From Sediminibacterium soli (GTDB lineage Bacteria; Bacteroidota; Bacteroidia; Chitinophagales; Chitinophagaceae), in NCBI RefSeq assembly GCF_009939225.1, contig NZ_JAACJR010000006.1:1-64000 (forward strand): DNA of 64,000 bases, written 5' to 3'. Below the pieces are notes generated by a model. That model made no database searches, was not told where the DNA came from, and saw only the letters and a program-made list of their open reading frames with translations. A program made the translations under genes and the position numbers. This document shows positions 1 through 7,011 of the stretch, in pieces. Numbering within the stretch: position 1 is the first letter of the stretch; the number at the start of each line of letters is the position of its first letter.

Positions 1-32
1 AATGAAAACAGATCTCTGACAGCGCACCGTAA

Positions 33-81
33 AAAAGAGGCGGTGCCTTGCTCTGTGGATGGAGCCGACACCGCCTCTTTT
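33..81. terminator. Bidirectional terminator hairpin
   Basis: A 13-bp perfect stem (arms 33-45 and 69-81, GAGGCGG/CCGCCTC core) has an A run on the left arm and a T run on the right arm, so it can end transcription from both sides. It lies downstream of the minus-strand gene that stops at 139. The 23-nt loop is long for a simple intrinsic terminator. Confidence 0.7.
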
Positions 82-138
82 AAACTATAATCAAGTTATT
101 CTTTGACACAGTTCATTTTACAAACCCGTATGCTGCCC

Positions 139-816
139 TCATTTTACCGTTATATTGTTGGCTTCATTGATATAGCAACCAGTGATGTTATTATTATCGA
201 TTGCATTTTTTAAAGCGAGGCTGATATAGGTATTGGCATCAAACATCCCAACTTCAAACAAGTCAAGTGATTTATCAAAGGTGTTATTCAAAGTAATCTT
301 ACTTGCCCATATCGTAACTGTTTTTCCTGGGTTATCGGCCTTTATTTTTTTTCTTTTTTCAATCAGCTCATCTTTTGATGCAATGGCTATCTCTCCCAGG
401 TTATGCGCATAATTATGATAAATGAAGAAACCAGAATTACGGTAATCGACAATATCTGTAAAGTCTGAAATAACATGCATCCAATAATAATCGTGGATCT
501 GTTTTTTATAAGAAACTTTTGCCGGGTAGAATTTATGGTTAACAAGGTTGAATCCTTCTAATACTTCTTTGAACTTTTTGCTTACCAGGAATCCACCACG
601 GATAACAGAAACGCTAAGCAAGTCTGAAAGTTTTGCTTTAGACTGAACTATGAAATGATCCAGGTTGGGTTCAAAATCGGGGAACCCTTGTACTCTCGAC
701 AAGGCATGTACAGAATTAGCAGCCTTATAATCATACCCTGGCGACATCTTTTGTACTTGCGGAAATACTGAACCGATCTCCGGACTGTCAACTGCTGGCT
801 TGAAAACGTAGTACAT
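139..816 (-). CDS. Orphan immunity-like protein (Imm11/Imm43-like, tentative)
   Basis: This is a 225-residue soluble protein with no signal peptide or membrane segment. Its opening (MYYVFKP) and overall pattern resemble the immunity proteins formerly called DUF1629 (Imm11) and the related Imm43 group, which neutralise C-terminal toxin domains of polymorphic toxins. The family call is made from memory of the pattern and is tentative. It fits the setting, because the island carries several RHS toxin/immunity pairs, but no toxin gene is fused or adjacent here. It lies 16 bp downstream of the XRE gene on the same strand, so the two may be co-transcribed. The gene is AT-rich compared with the core genes of the window, which suits an acquired cassette. 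Confidence 0.55.
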   Translation of the reverse strand: MYYVFKPAVDSPEIGSVFPQVQKMSPGYDYKAANSVHALSRVQGFPDFEPNLDHFIVQSKAKLSDLLSVSVIRGGFLVSKKFKEVLEGFNLVNHKFYPAKVSYKKQIHDYYWMHVISDFTDIVDYRNSGFFIYHNYAHNLGEIAIASKDELIEKRKKIKADNPGKTVTIWASKITLNNTFDKSLDLFEVGMFDANTYISLALKNAIDNNNITGCYINEANNITVK

Positions 817-832
817 ACAGAGCAGTTGTTTT

Positions 833-1177
833 TTATGCTTTTAATTTTTTGGAAGTGCTATTGTGTTGAGCTTCTTTAAGGAAGGAGTCTACGACACGTA
901 AGATAGTGTTCCTGTCTTCTTCGGTGATCTTCTCGAGCAGCTCCAACCGATAGAGCATTTTTTTATCCTTTATCATAACGGAAGTATTACCTACGAGGTA
1001 ATCGAGGGATACTTCGAGTGCTTCGGCGATCCTTGCGGCCACTTCTACGGAAGGAGTGATCTCCCCGCGCTCATAACGCCCGATGATGGCGCCTGAAGTG
1101 CCAACGGAGGCGGCGAGCTCCTCGCGGGAGATACCTGTTTTTTTACGCAGTTGTGTGAGTGTGGTAGCTAAATCCAT
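833..1177 (-). CDS. XRE-family repressor of the recombinase element (copy 1)
   Basis: This 114-residue protein has an N-terminal HTH_3/XRE domain (about residues 5-62: LRKKTGISREELAASVG, then GRYERGEITPS) and a short helical C-terminus that probably dimerises. It is transcribed divergently from the ATPase gene at 1322 across a 144-bp region holding two clear operator palindromes, the usual layout of a phage-type or mobile-element repressor. A second copy at 8543-8887 differs at only a few residues, all near the N-terminus. Because the stop codon lies within a few bases of where the two copies begin to match, this gene marks the left edge of the duplicated element. Its role as autoregulator and repressor of the recombinase operon is inferred. 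Confidence 0.85.
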   Translation of the reverse strand: MDLATTLTQLRKKTGISREELAASVGTSGAIIGRYERGEITPSVEVAARIAEALEVSLDYLVGNTSVMIKDKKMLYRLELLEKITEEDRNTILRVVDSFLKEAQHNSTSKKLKA

Positions 1178-1260
1178 AACTGAAAGGTGTTAAAACTGCC
1201 TGATAGATAGGTGTTTTTGTAAAATTAGGCTACCGATAAGTAATAAACAACATTAAAAAG

Positions 1261-1307
1261 TTTGTAAATAGGTCATCTATTTATTACCTTTATCACCAAT
1301 AGGTGAT
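1261..1307 (+). promoter_or_regulatory. Promoter and double operator of the ATPase/recombinase operon
   Basis: A Bacteroidota-type promoter is visible: TTTG at 1261-1264 (-33) and TACCTTTA at 1285-1292 (-7, 7 of 8 matches to TAnnTTTG), separated by 20 bp. Two palindromes overlap it. AAATAGGT-C-ATCTATTT at 1266-1282 fills the spacer between the boxes, and ATCACC-AATA-GGTGAT at 1292-1307 covers the likely transcription start. A repressor bound to either would block RNA polymerase. The same arrangement recurs at 8971-9017, where the first palindrome is perfect. Confidence 0.7.
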
Positions 1308-1321
1308 GATAAAACTTTTTT

Positions 1322-2977
1322 ATGGCGTTTATGATCAATACAGACAATGCGGAAGCGATCAGTTACCAGACGGAGGAACTGGGGTTTACGATACTGGGCG
1401 GCATCAGGCTGGATGGCCTTGACCGGTTGCGCGTAACGATGCGCATAGAGGTACTGAACAGGAAGTTCGAGCATTATGTAGGCAACCCCGATATAGCGAA
1501 CCTGCCTGTACGCCATAACCTGGATCTGTACAATGATGTGCAGGTAGAAAAGCTGATCCGTAAAACAGCGGAGCGATTGGAAGTGGGTGTATCACCGCTC
1601 ACCAAAGCGATCGCGGACATCACGAGCCAGTTGGAGCGATACAGGTTACAACGTATCGAGCAGCAGAACAGTAAGACTGTAAAACAACAAAAGATACTAT
1701 CACTGGAGGCGCGTGAAGCGGCATTGCAATTTTTACAACAACCTGATCTGATGCAACGCACCGGCGAAGCAATAGGCAGAAGCGGCGTGATCGGCGAAGA
1801 AGCGAACAGGTTGCTCATGTACGTGATCTTTACGAGCCGCAAAAGAGAGACCCCATTGCATATCATCAGCTTCGGCAGCAGTGGAGCGGGCAAGAGCCAC
1901 CTGCAGGAAAAGATTGCAGAACTGGTACCGGAAGAAGACAAGATCGAGAGCACGAGTTTAACGAGCAATGCGCTGTATTACTTTGGTGAATACGATCTGC
2001 AGCACAAACTGATACTGATAGAGGATATGGACGGCGCAGAACCTGTGCTGTATGCGTTAAGAGAACTGATCAGTAAAAAGCATATCATCAAACTGGTGCC
2101 GTTAAAAGATGCGAAGGGAGTAACCCGCACGGTAACCTTCAAAGTTAATGGCCCTGTAAGCGTATCGGGCTGTACCACGCAGGAAAGCATCTACGAGGAT
2201 AATGCGAACCGAAGTTTTTTGATCTACATAGATGAGAGTAAGCACCAAGATGAACAGATCATGCAGTACCAGCGCAGAAAGAGTGCAGGCACAGTGAACA
2301 CAACAGAAGAATACCATACCAAAGAACTGCTGAAGAACACACAACGGCTGTTGCAACCTGTACAGGTAAGGAACCCCTACGCAGAGCAGTTGACCATACC
2401 GCATGAAGTGTTCAAGCCGCGAAGAACGAACGCGCATTATTTACAGTTCATAGAAGCGGTAACGTTCTATCACCAGCACCAGAGGGAAAAGTGTACAGAT
2501 AAAGCAACCAACGAAACTTACATCAATACCACAGCGGAAGATATAGCCGAGGCCAATAAGCTGATGAAGGAAGTGCTGTTAAGAAAAGCGGATGAGTTAA
2601 GCGGAGCCTGCCGCAACTATTTAGAGAACCTGAAATCCTTACTGCAAGTGCAAAAGCAAAGCACGTTCACCAATAAGGAGATCCGTAAATACCTGCGCCT
2701 GCCAGGCACAACGGTAAGGCGTTATCACAATGAACTGCTGCAAAACGGTTACATCAAACTGCAGGAGAGTAAAAAGCAGCAAGGCTATCGCTACGAGATC
2801 GTGAGCTATGAAGAATATGTGCAGCTGCAAAACCGTATCGGCACGGTACTCGACCAGATCCTGCAAAGGATAAAAACCACTAAGCCGGTAATGAGCCAAA
2901 GAAGAAGTGGCTCAACCAAACCCGCGCAGGTAAAGGATTTACCGCAGGGTGAGCCGGTAAAAGTCAAAAACGCCTAA
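1322..2977 (+). CDS. P-loop ATPase/primase-helicase-like protein of the mobile element
   Basis: This 551-residue protein has a helical N-terminus (about 1-140), a P-loop core with Walker A GSSGAGKS (about 184-191) and a Walker B-like stretch LILIEDMDG (about 229-237), followed by a C-terminal winged-helix-like region (about 445-500, TNKEIRKYL then TTVRRYHNELLQNGYIKL). This layout resembles ATPase/primase-associated proteins of phages and integrative elements that act on DNA; no primase active site was recognised. The gene heads an apparent operon: the first recombinase begins 12 bp after its stop. It starts 15 bp after the second operator. A copy truncated after about 139 shared residues lies at 9033. 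A role in loading or remodelling DNA for recombination is inferred. Confidence 0.7.
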   Translation: MAFMINTDNAEAISYQTEELGFTILGGIRLDGLDRLRVTMRIEVLNRKFEHYVGNPDIANLPVRHNLDLYNDVQVEKLIRKTAERLEVGVSPLTKAIADITSQLERYRLQRIEQQNSKTVKQQKILSLEAREAALQFLQQPDLMQRTGEAIGRSGVIGEEANRLLMYVIFTSRKRETPLHIISFGSSGAGKSHLQEKIAELVPEEDKIESTSLTSNALYYFGEYDLQHKLILIEDMDGAEPVLYALRELISKKHIIKLVPLKDAKGVTRTVTFKVNGPVSVSGCTTQESIYEDNANRSFLIYIDESKHQDEQIMQYQRRKSAGTVNTTEEYHTKELLKNTQRLLQPVQVRNPYAEQLTIPHEVFKPRRTNAHYLQFIEAVTFYHQHQREKCTDKATNETYINTTAEDIAEANKLMKEVLLRKADELSGACRNYLENLKSLLQVQKQSTFTNKEIRKYLRLPGTTVRRYHNELLQNGYIKLQESKKQQGYRYEIVSYEEYVQLQNRIGTVLDQILQRIKTTKPVMSQRRSGSTKPAQVKDLPQGEPVKVKNA

Positions 2978-2989
2978 GCCATCAAAAAA

Positions 2990-3958
2990 ATGAAACGCTT
3001 ACCAGTCATATCACCCTCGTACCAGTACATCGAGCAAAGCTTTAAGGAATGGCTTGCTGCGCTGGGTTATAGCTGGCAGAGTGTGTATTATATGCCGATA
3101 CAGGTGCGTGGCCTGCTGCATTACTTAGAATCGCAGGGTAAGATGGAAATAGCGGACATCACCGCAGCATCCATCAAACAGTACTACTACGAGGAGTTAA
3201 AGCAAAGAAAGAACCATATGCGAGGGGTAGGGGCATTAAGCAGTGAACACCTGAACAAACATTTACAGGCCCTGCGCAAGTTTACTGAATACTTGCGGCA
3301 GACAGGCAAACTGCAGATCGCAGAACTGAACATACCGCAGGAAGCCATCATAGACGAAAAGCCAACGGTATTAAGCGAAGAAGAAATAAAGCAGTTATAC
3401 CATGCCACTACACTTGTACACGAGAGAAACAAACATGCCAAAGGCGCAGAAGTGTACGAGGCATTGCAATACAGGGACAGGGCCATGCTTAGCATCTTTT
3501 ACGGCTGTGGACTAAGAAGGAACGAAGGCTATCACCTAAACACCGGTGACATTAACCTGGATAGCGGTGTTGTGCATGTGGTAAAAGGAAAAGGCTATAA
3601 AGAAAGGTTCGTTCCGGTGAGCAGTAAGGGTATAAAACACATCACGGAATATATGTATGATGCGCGTCCTGTCTTACTCAAAGATGATAAACAAGAAGCG
3701 TTTTTTATCAGCTACAATGGTAAACGTTTAAGCGGCCAGATGCTGATGCTGTGTTTGCAGTCACTGGCTAAAAGAACGGACAGCACAGAACTGATGGAAA
3801 AAGAGATCGGGCTGCATACGCTAAGGCATAGTATCGCCACGCACCTGCTGGCTCATGGCATGCGCCTTGAAAAGATCCGTGATTTTTTAGGCCACAGCAG
3901 TTTAGAGAGTACACAGATATACACTCACCTTGTAACAGAAACATATGAACAGGTTTAA
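2990..3958 (+). CDS. Tyrosine recombinase A (XerC/D-like)
   Basis: This 322-residue integrase has an N-terminal SAM-like core-binding domain (about 10-110) and a C-terminal catalytic domain (about 125-322). The full catalytic set is visible: Arg in GCGLRRNEG (about 176), His and Arg in HTLRH (about 275-279), His in LGHSS (about 301-304) and the nucleophile Tyr in TQIYTH (about 313). It should cut and rejoin DNA through a 3'-phosphotyrosine intermediate. Its last 14 bp overlap the start of a second recombinase, so the two are probably translated together. Its XerC/D likeness is from motifs only; the genes nearby indicate a mobile-element enzyme, not the chromosomal dimer-resolution protein. 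Confidence 0.88.
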   Translation: MKRLPVISPSYQYIEQSFKEWLAALGYSWQSVYYMPIQVRGLLHYLESQGKMEIADITAASIKQYYYEELKQRKNHMRGVGALSSEHLNKHLQALRKFTEYLRQTGKLQIAELNIPQEAIIDEKPTVLSEEEIKQLYHATTLVHERNKHAKGAEVYEALQYRDRAMLSIFYGCGLRRNEGYHLNTGDINLDSGVVHVVKGKGYKERFVPVSSKGIKHITEYMYDARPVLLKDDKQEAFFISYNGKRLSGQMLMLCLQSLAKRTDSTELMEKEIGLHTLRHSIATHLLAHGMRLEKIRDFLGHSSLESTQIYTHLVTETYEQV

Positions 3959-4877
3959 AGAGTGGCTCATCATAAAAGGCCATAGCAGCAGTACGGTTAC
4001 AGCCACACTAAAGGCAGTGAACTATTTTATGGTGTGGTGCGAAAAAGAGAACATCAGTGATGTAGGAGAAATCCGCCACACGGATATGATCGCTTTTGTA
4101 CAATCCTGTAATGTAAGGGGCGTATCGAGGAAAACAACAGCGGGCTATGTGCTGCATATCAAAAAGTATTTTGACTTTTTACAATCGGAAGAAGAAGTGA
4201 CGGATAATCCATGCAGTCATATCAAGATCAAGGGCATTAAGCGCAAAGTATTGTATGAAGTATTGAGCAGGGAAGAGATGGAGAAGCTATACAACGACTA
4301 CGCCACTGAAATCGTAATAGCAAAAACGGAGAACATGAAAAGCCCGCCGCCACAGCACCTGCAGGTATTGGCGCGTAAACGAAATAAGGTAATGCTGGGC
4401 TTACTGATCTACCAGGCTGTACGCAGCGAAGAACTGAACAGGTTGCAGTTGAGTGATGTAAAGCCGAGAGAAGGAAAAATACATATCCCCGGAGCGAAAA
4501 GGAGCAATGAGAGAACGCTTCGTTTAGAGAGTAGCCAGGTGTTCGATCTATTGGATTATATGAACGATACACGTAAGCAAATGCTGCAATACAGGAAAGC
4601 AACTGAACCGACACAGGAACTGCTTGTCAACATGAACGGTGGCAAGGGATTAAGTAATGCACTTGCGATACTCGTTACACATCTGAAAGCGATGAATGGA
4701 AAAATAAAAAACCTTGACCAGTTGCGCGCCTCTGTGATCGTTCACTGGCTCAAGCAATACAATCTTCGCAAAGTGCAGGTAATGGCCGGGCACCGGTATA
4801 TCAGTTCGACTGAAGCCTATCAAGCCAGCCACCTGGACGACCTGAAGGAGGACATCAAAAATTATCACCCGTTCTGA
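3945..4877 (+). CDS. Tyrosine recombinase B with altered catalytic box II
   Basis: This 310-residue protein again has a SAM-like N-terminal domain (about 1-90) and an integrase catalytic domain. Arg (QAVRSEEL, about 158), the second Arg (LDQLRAS, about 260), His (AGHRY, about 282) and Tyr (TEAYQ, about 291) are present. The box II histidine of the usual HxxR is aspartate here (DQLR), and the residue after Arg is Ala where His is common. The protein may be a weak or specialised cleaver working with recombinase A. The reading frame begins inside the upstream recombinase gene (14-bp overlap), which suggests coupled translation and fixed stoichiometry. Paired overlapping recombinases are known in Tn554-like and RIT elements; membership of either is not shown here. 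Confidence 0.82.
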   Translation: MNRFKEWLIIKGHSSSTVTATLKAVNYFMVWCEKENISDVGEIRHTDMIAFVQSCNVRGVSRKTTAGYVLHIKKYFDFLQSEEEVTDNPCSHIKIKGIKRKVLYEVLSREEMEKLYNDYATEIVIAKTENMKSPPPQHLQVLARKRNKVMLGLLIYQAVRSEELNRLQLSDVKPREGKIHIPGAKRSNERTLRLESSQVFDLLDYMNDTRKQMLQYRKATEPTQELLVNMNGGKGLSNALAILVTHLKAMNGKIKNLDQLRASVIVHWLKQYNLRKVQVMAGHRYISSTEAYQASHLDDLKEDIKNYHPF

Positions 4878-4899
4878 TTAACTTTAAAACTGATCAAAG

Positions 4900-5535
4900 A
4901 TGAATATACGCTTGAAAAAAGAAGAGCAGATAAAGATTGGCAGTACTGATGACATGTACGCTATTATGCAGCGGATATTGCTGCGTGAAAATAAAGTTGA
5001 TCGCAACCGGGAACACCTCTGGACGATCAGCCTTGATAATGCGGGCAAGATACTGAACATAGAACTGGTGAGCATGGGCAGTATCAACAGAACGATCATA
5101 GAACCGATGGAGGTATATAGTGTTCCGTTGCAGAAACGGGCGGTAAAGATCATCGTGGTACACAATCATCCGTCGGGAGAGTTAAGGCCATCGCAGGCGG
5201 ATAAGGATATGACTGAAAAGTTAATACAATGCGGCCTTATCCTGCATGTACCTGTGCTTGATCACCTGATCATAACAGAGAACAAGTATTACAGTTTTGC
5301 AGACAGCGGACTGTTGCATGAGTTAGCGAATGGTAAAAGATATGTACCTGAATACAAGATCAGGGAAGAGCTGCGAAGGGAAGTGGAAGGGGTGGCGATG
5401 GAAAAGGGTGGAGAAAAGAAAGCTATGGAAATGGCGCGTGTGATGAAGGCAAAAGGATACGATGTAAAGGAAATAGCCGCATTAACCGGTTTAACGGAGG
5501 CTGTGATCAAAAGAATAAAGGAGGAAGGAATATGA
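4900..5535 (+). CDS. JAB/RadC-domain protein with C-terminal helix-turn-helix tail
   Basis: This 211-residue protein carries the RadC-type JAMM metal motif HNHPSGELRPSQAD (about residues 88-101) with an upstream Glu region (IEPMEVYS). The family has a metalloprotease-like fold and is common in phages and mobile islands, where its function is unsettled. The last 40 residues form a separate helical tail (YDVKEIAALTGLTEAVIKRI) resembling a small DNA-binding helix-turn-helix, as also seen at the C-terminus of Rpn-type nucleases. The gene begins 22 bp after recombinase B and overlaps the ORF6N gene by 4 bp (ATGA), so it belongs to the same operon. Confidence 0.82.
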   Translation: MNIRLKKEEQIKIGSTDDMYAIMQRILLRENKVDRNREHLWTISLDNAGKILNIELVSMGSINRTIIEPMEVYSVPLQKRAVKIIVVHNHPSGELRPSQADKDMTEKLIQCGLILHVPVLDHLIITENKYYSFADSGLLHELANGKRYVPEYKIREELRREVEGVAMEKGGEKKAMEMARVMKAKGYDVKEIAALTGLTEAVIKRIKEEGI

Positions 5536-6092
5536 GTAAAGCAATGGCGGTAAGTGAGAATATCGTAATCAGTAAAATATACCTGATACGAGGGCAGAAA
5601 GTAATGCTGGACAGAGACCTGGCGGAGATGTACGGTGTGGAGACCAGGGTGTTGAACCAGGCGGTAAAGCGAAATGCAAAACGGTTCCCGGAAGACTTTA
5701 TGTTCCAGCTGACAGAGAAGGAGATGGAAGATTGGAAATCACAGATTGTGATATCCAATAGAGAGAAAATGGGCTTGCGAAAGGCCCCCTTTGTGTTCAC
5801 AGAACAGGGCGTTGCCATGTTATCGAGTGTACTGAACAGCGATACGGCGATAGATGTGAATATCCGCATCATGCGTGTTTTTACGAAGCTTCGAGAGGCG
5901 TTATTGGCAAACCAGGATATATTATTGAAATTGGAACAACTGGATAAGAAGATCATCAACATGGGTCATGATGTAAAAATGCATGATGGAGAGATCGAAA
6001 CCATTTTTGAGTTGATCAAAGAGATCATGGAAGAAAAGATGCGACCCAAGCCCCGCAATCCCATTGGTTTTAAACCGCAGCCACCCAAATAA
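5532..6092 (+). CDS. ORF6N-domain DNA-binding protein
   Basis: This 186-residue protein has an N-terminal ORF6N domain (about 10-95), recognised from IYLIRGQKVMLDRDLAEMYG, then VLNQAVKRNAKRFPEDFMF and FTEQGVAMLSSVL. A C-terminal coiled-coil-like region (about 120-170) follows. ORF6N proteins are phage and mobile-element proteins thought to bind DNA. The start overlaps the RadC-like stop by 4 bp and is preceded by AAAGGAGGAAGG, a strong Shine-Dalgarno sequence that is unusual in this window and fits re-initiation. It is the last gene of the operon: an inverted repeat starts 8 bp after its stop. Confidence 0.88.
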   Translation: MSKAMAVSENIVISKIYLIRGQKVMLDRDLAEMYGVETRVLNQAVKRNAKRFPEDFMFQLTEKEMEDWKSQIVISNREKMGLRKAPFVFTEQGVAMLSSVLNSDTAIDVNIRIMRVFTKLREALLANQDILLKLEQLDKKIINMGHDVKMHDGEIETIFELIKEIMEEKMRPKPRNPIGFKPQPPK

Positions 6093-6100
6093 TAAAAAGG

Positions 6101-6143
6101 GTTCGATAGAACTCCCGTACAGGATACGGTACGGGAATCGAAC
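6101..6143. repeat. Hairpin 1: two-part inverted repeat after ORF6N
   Basis: Outer arms GTTCGAT (6101-6107) and ATCGAAC (6137-6143) enclose inner arms CCCGTAC (6114-6120) and GTACGGG (6129-6135). The linkers between arms are unequal (6 bases on the left, 1 on the right), which leaves unpaired bases on one side. It starts 8 bp after the ORF6N stop and could also act as a terminator. Confidence 0.75.
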
Positions 6144-6184
6144 ACGCCAACGCACAGCGCCCACGCTTCCCTGCGCTTCGGTTC

Positions 6185-6231
6185 GTGCATGGCGCAGGTT
6201 GTATGGCGTGTTATCGTGCAGCGCCATGCAC
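6185..6231. repeat. Hairpin 2: perfect 11-bp inverted repeat
   Basis: GTGCATGGCGC (6185-6195) is matched by GCGCCATGCAC (6221-6231) around a 25-nt loop, within the GC-rich part of the non-coding tail. Short open frames cross this stretch but none looks like a protein. Confidence 0.7.
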
Positions 6232-6299
6232 TCACCTCATCGCCCCACCCGGCCCACGCACAGGCCGGCGCCCCCTTACCCACGCGCATGTGCGGCACA

Positions 6300-6343
6300 T
6301 TGCCATTGCGCACAAGGCCAGCGCACAGGGCCAACAATGGCAA
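6300..6343. repeat. Hairpin 3: perfect 9-bp inverted repeat
   Basis: TTGCCATTG (6300-6308) is matched by CAATGGCAA (6335-6343). The loop holds one of the GCCA-CGCACAG repeats of this region. Confidence 0.6.
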
Positions 6344-6381
6344 AGAGCCGCACGGGCCAACGCACAGCGGGGGAAGCTGCG

Positions 6382-6463
6382 TAACATAATGTGCGTTATA
6401 GTAAAACCCTTCGGGCTCCGCTTCGCTCCGGGCTTCGCCTTTTCCTATAACAACATTATATTA
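6382..6463. repeat. Hairpin 4: long imperfect inverted repeat, about 24-bp arms
   Basis: The outer arms run from 6382 to about 6406 and from about 6440 to 6463. They pair as TAACATAATGT with ACATTATATTA and GTTATAG (6395-6401) with CTATAAC (6445-6451), followed by AAAA against TTTT. The 33-nt interior folds again on GC-rich arms (CCCTTCGGG, then CCGGGCTTCGCC). The structure is far larger than a terminator needs. Confidence 0.8.
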
Positions 6464-6536
6464 AGCAGCCGCCGTCCTTCCCACGCACACCCACCCTGGA
6501 TAAAAGCCAATGTGCATCACCCTGAAAGCTACCGCA

Positions 6537-6579
6537 GCCGCCATGATCACACCGTTATGCGAGAGTGATCAGTGGCGGC
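6537..6579. repeat. Hairpin 5: 14-bp arms with one bulge
   Basis: GCCGCCATGATCAC (6537-6550) pairs with GTGATCAGTGGCGGC (6565-6579) with one extra base on the right arm and a 14-nt loop. Confidence 0.75.
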
Positions 6580-6587
6580 TTTGCTAT

Positions 6588-6667
6588 GCCCGTGCTGATA
6601 GATGATTACACGTCAGCGACAGAATAAATCCCGGCTGCAGAATATGTAATCATCTATCAGCACAGGC
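6588..6667. repeat. Hairpin 6: perfect 19-bp inverted repeat
   Basis: GTGCTGATAGATGATTACA (6592-6610) is matched exactly by its reverse complement at 6645-6663 around a 34-nt loop. With one mismatch the arms extend outward to GCC/GGC at 6588-6590 and 6665-6667. A perfect palindrome of this size outside coding DNA implies selection for it or a recent origin. Confidence 0.85.
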
Positions 6668-7011
6668 GTTGCTTTAACCTCTCAAACATCCAGGTACAGG
6701 GTGATCCTAAGTATAATCCTCCCTGCTCCCACGCTGTACTTGTGGGTTAAAAATAGGCGCCCTCTATATTTATATGGTATATGAGCTTTATATACAACCC
6801 GGTACGGTTCACGTGAGATTATGAACCTTCACTCGTTCAAGGAATGTTGAAAGTTCGTTGCAATAGTCAAAAGCATGCGAACTATCTATGTATCCTGGAA
6901 AGGGGATATGATGAGCGTAGAGGAATCCAATATTTTTTTGAAAAAAAGGTCTTGGAAGGCTTTTGATCGATCCGGAGATATTTATAGATATCGAAATAAA
7001 AAATTATACAG
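6668..7011. other. Non-coding gap, no feature recognised
   Basis: This AT-rich stretch between the hairpin array and a small reading frame contains no convincing coding frame, RNA gene or strong palindrome that I could identify. Confidence 0.5.

Larger units (their letters stand above)
6146..6369. repeat. GC-rich stretch with direct repeats
   Basis: The 14-mer GCCAACGCACAGCG occurs at 6146-6159 and 6356-6369, and a variant GCCAGCGCACAG lies near 6317. The whole stretch is markedly GC-rich compared with the operon on its left and the AT-rich DNA on its right, and it has no convincing coding frame. The repeats could be protein-binding sites or part of a structured RNA; neither is shown. Confidence 0.5.
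828..6667. mobile_element. Candidate integrative element: XRE, ATPase, two tyrosine recombinases, RadC, ORF6N, hairpin array
   Basis: The left end is set by the point where this copy and the truncated copy at 8537 begin to match (about 828). The right end is not defined; 6667 is the end of the last strong hairpin of the non-coding array after ORF6N. The gene order (repressor divergent from an ATPase with overlapping recombinases) and the partial duplication are direct observations. Mobility is inferred. No terminal inverted repeats or target duplications were found. Confidence 0.5.

Noticed and set aside
2990..4877. Chromosomal XerC/XerD pair
   Set aside because: The overlap, the altered box II of the second protein and the operon with ATPase, RadC and ORF6N genes point to a mobile element, and no dif-like site was found nearby.
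6101..6463. Integron attC sites
   Set aside because: The two-part hairpins recall attC architecture, but the outer arms (GTTCGAT/ATCGAAC and GTTATAG/CTATAAC) do not meet the GTTRRRY/RYYYAAC consensus and no IntI-type integrase with its extra domain is present.
6064..6568. Several overlapping open frames of 66-127 codons in the GC-rich block after ORF6N
   Set aside because: They overlap in several frames and both strands, are dominated by His, Pro, Arg and Ala as expected of random GC-rich sequence, and cross the hairpins. No protein family is recognisable.
6780..6850. Group II intron fragment (CCGGTACGGTTCACG)
   Set aside because: The short match to a group II-like core sequence is not supported by domain V or VI structure or by a reverse transcriptase gene.
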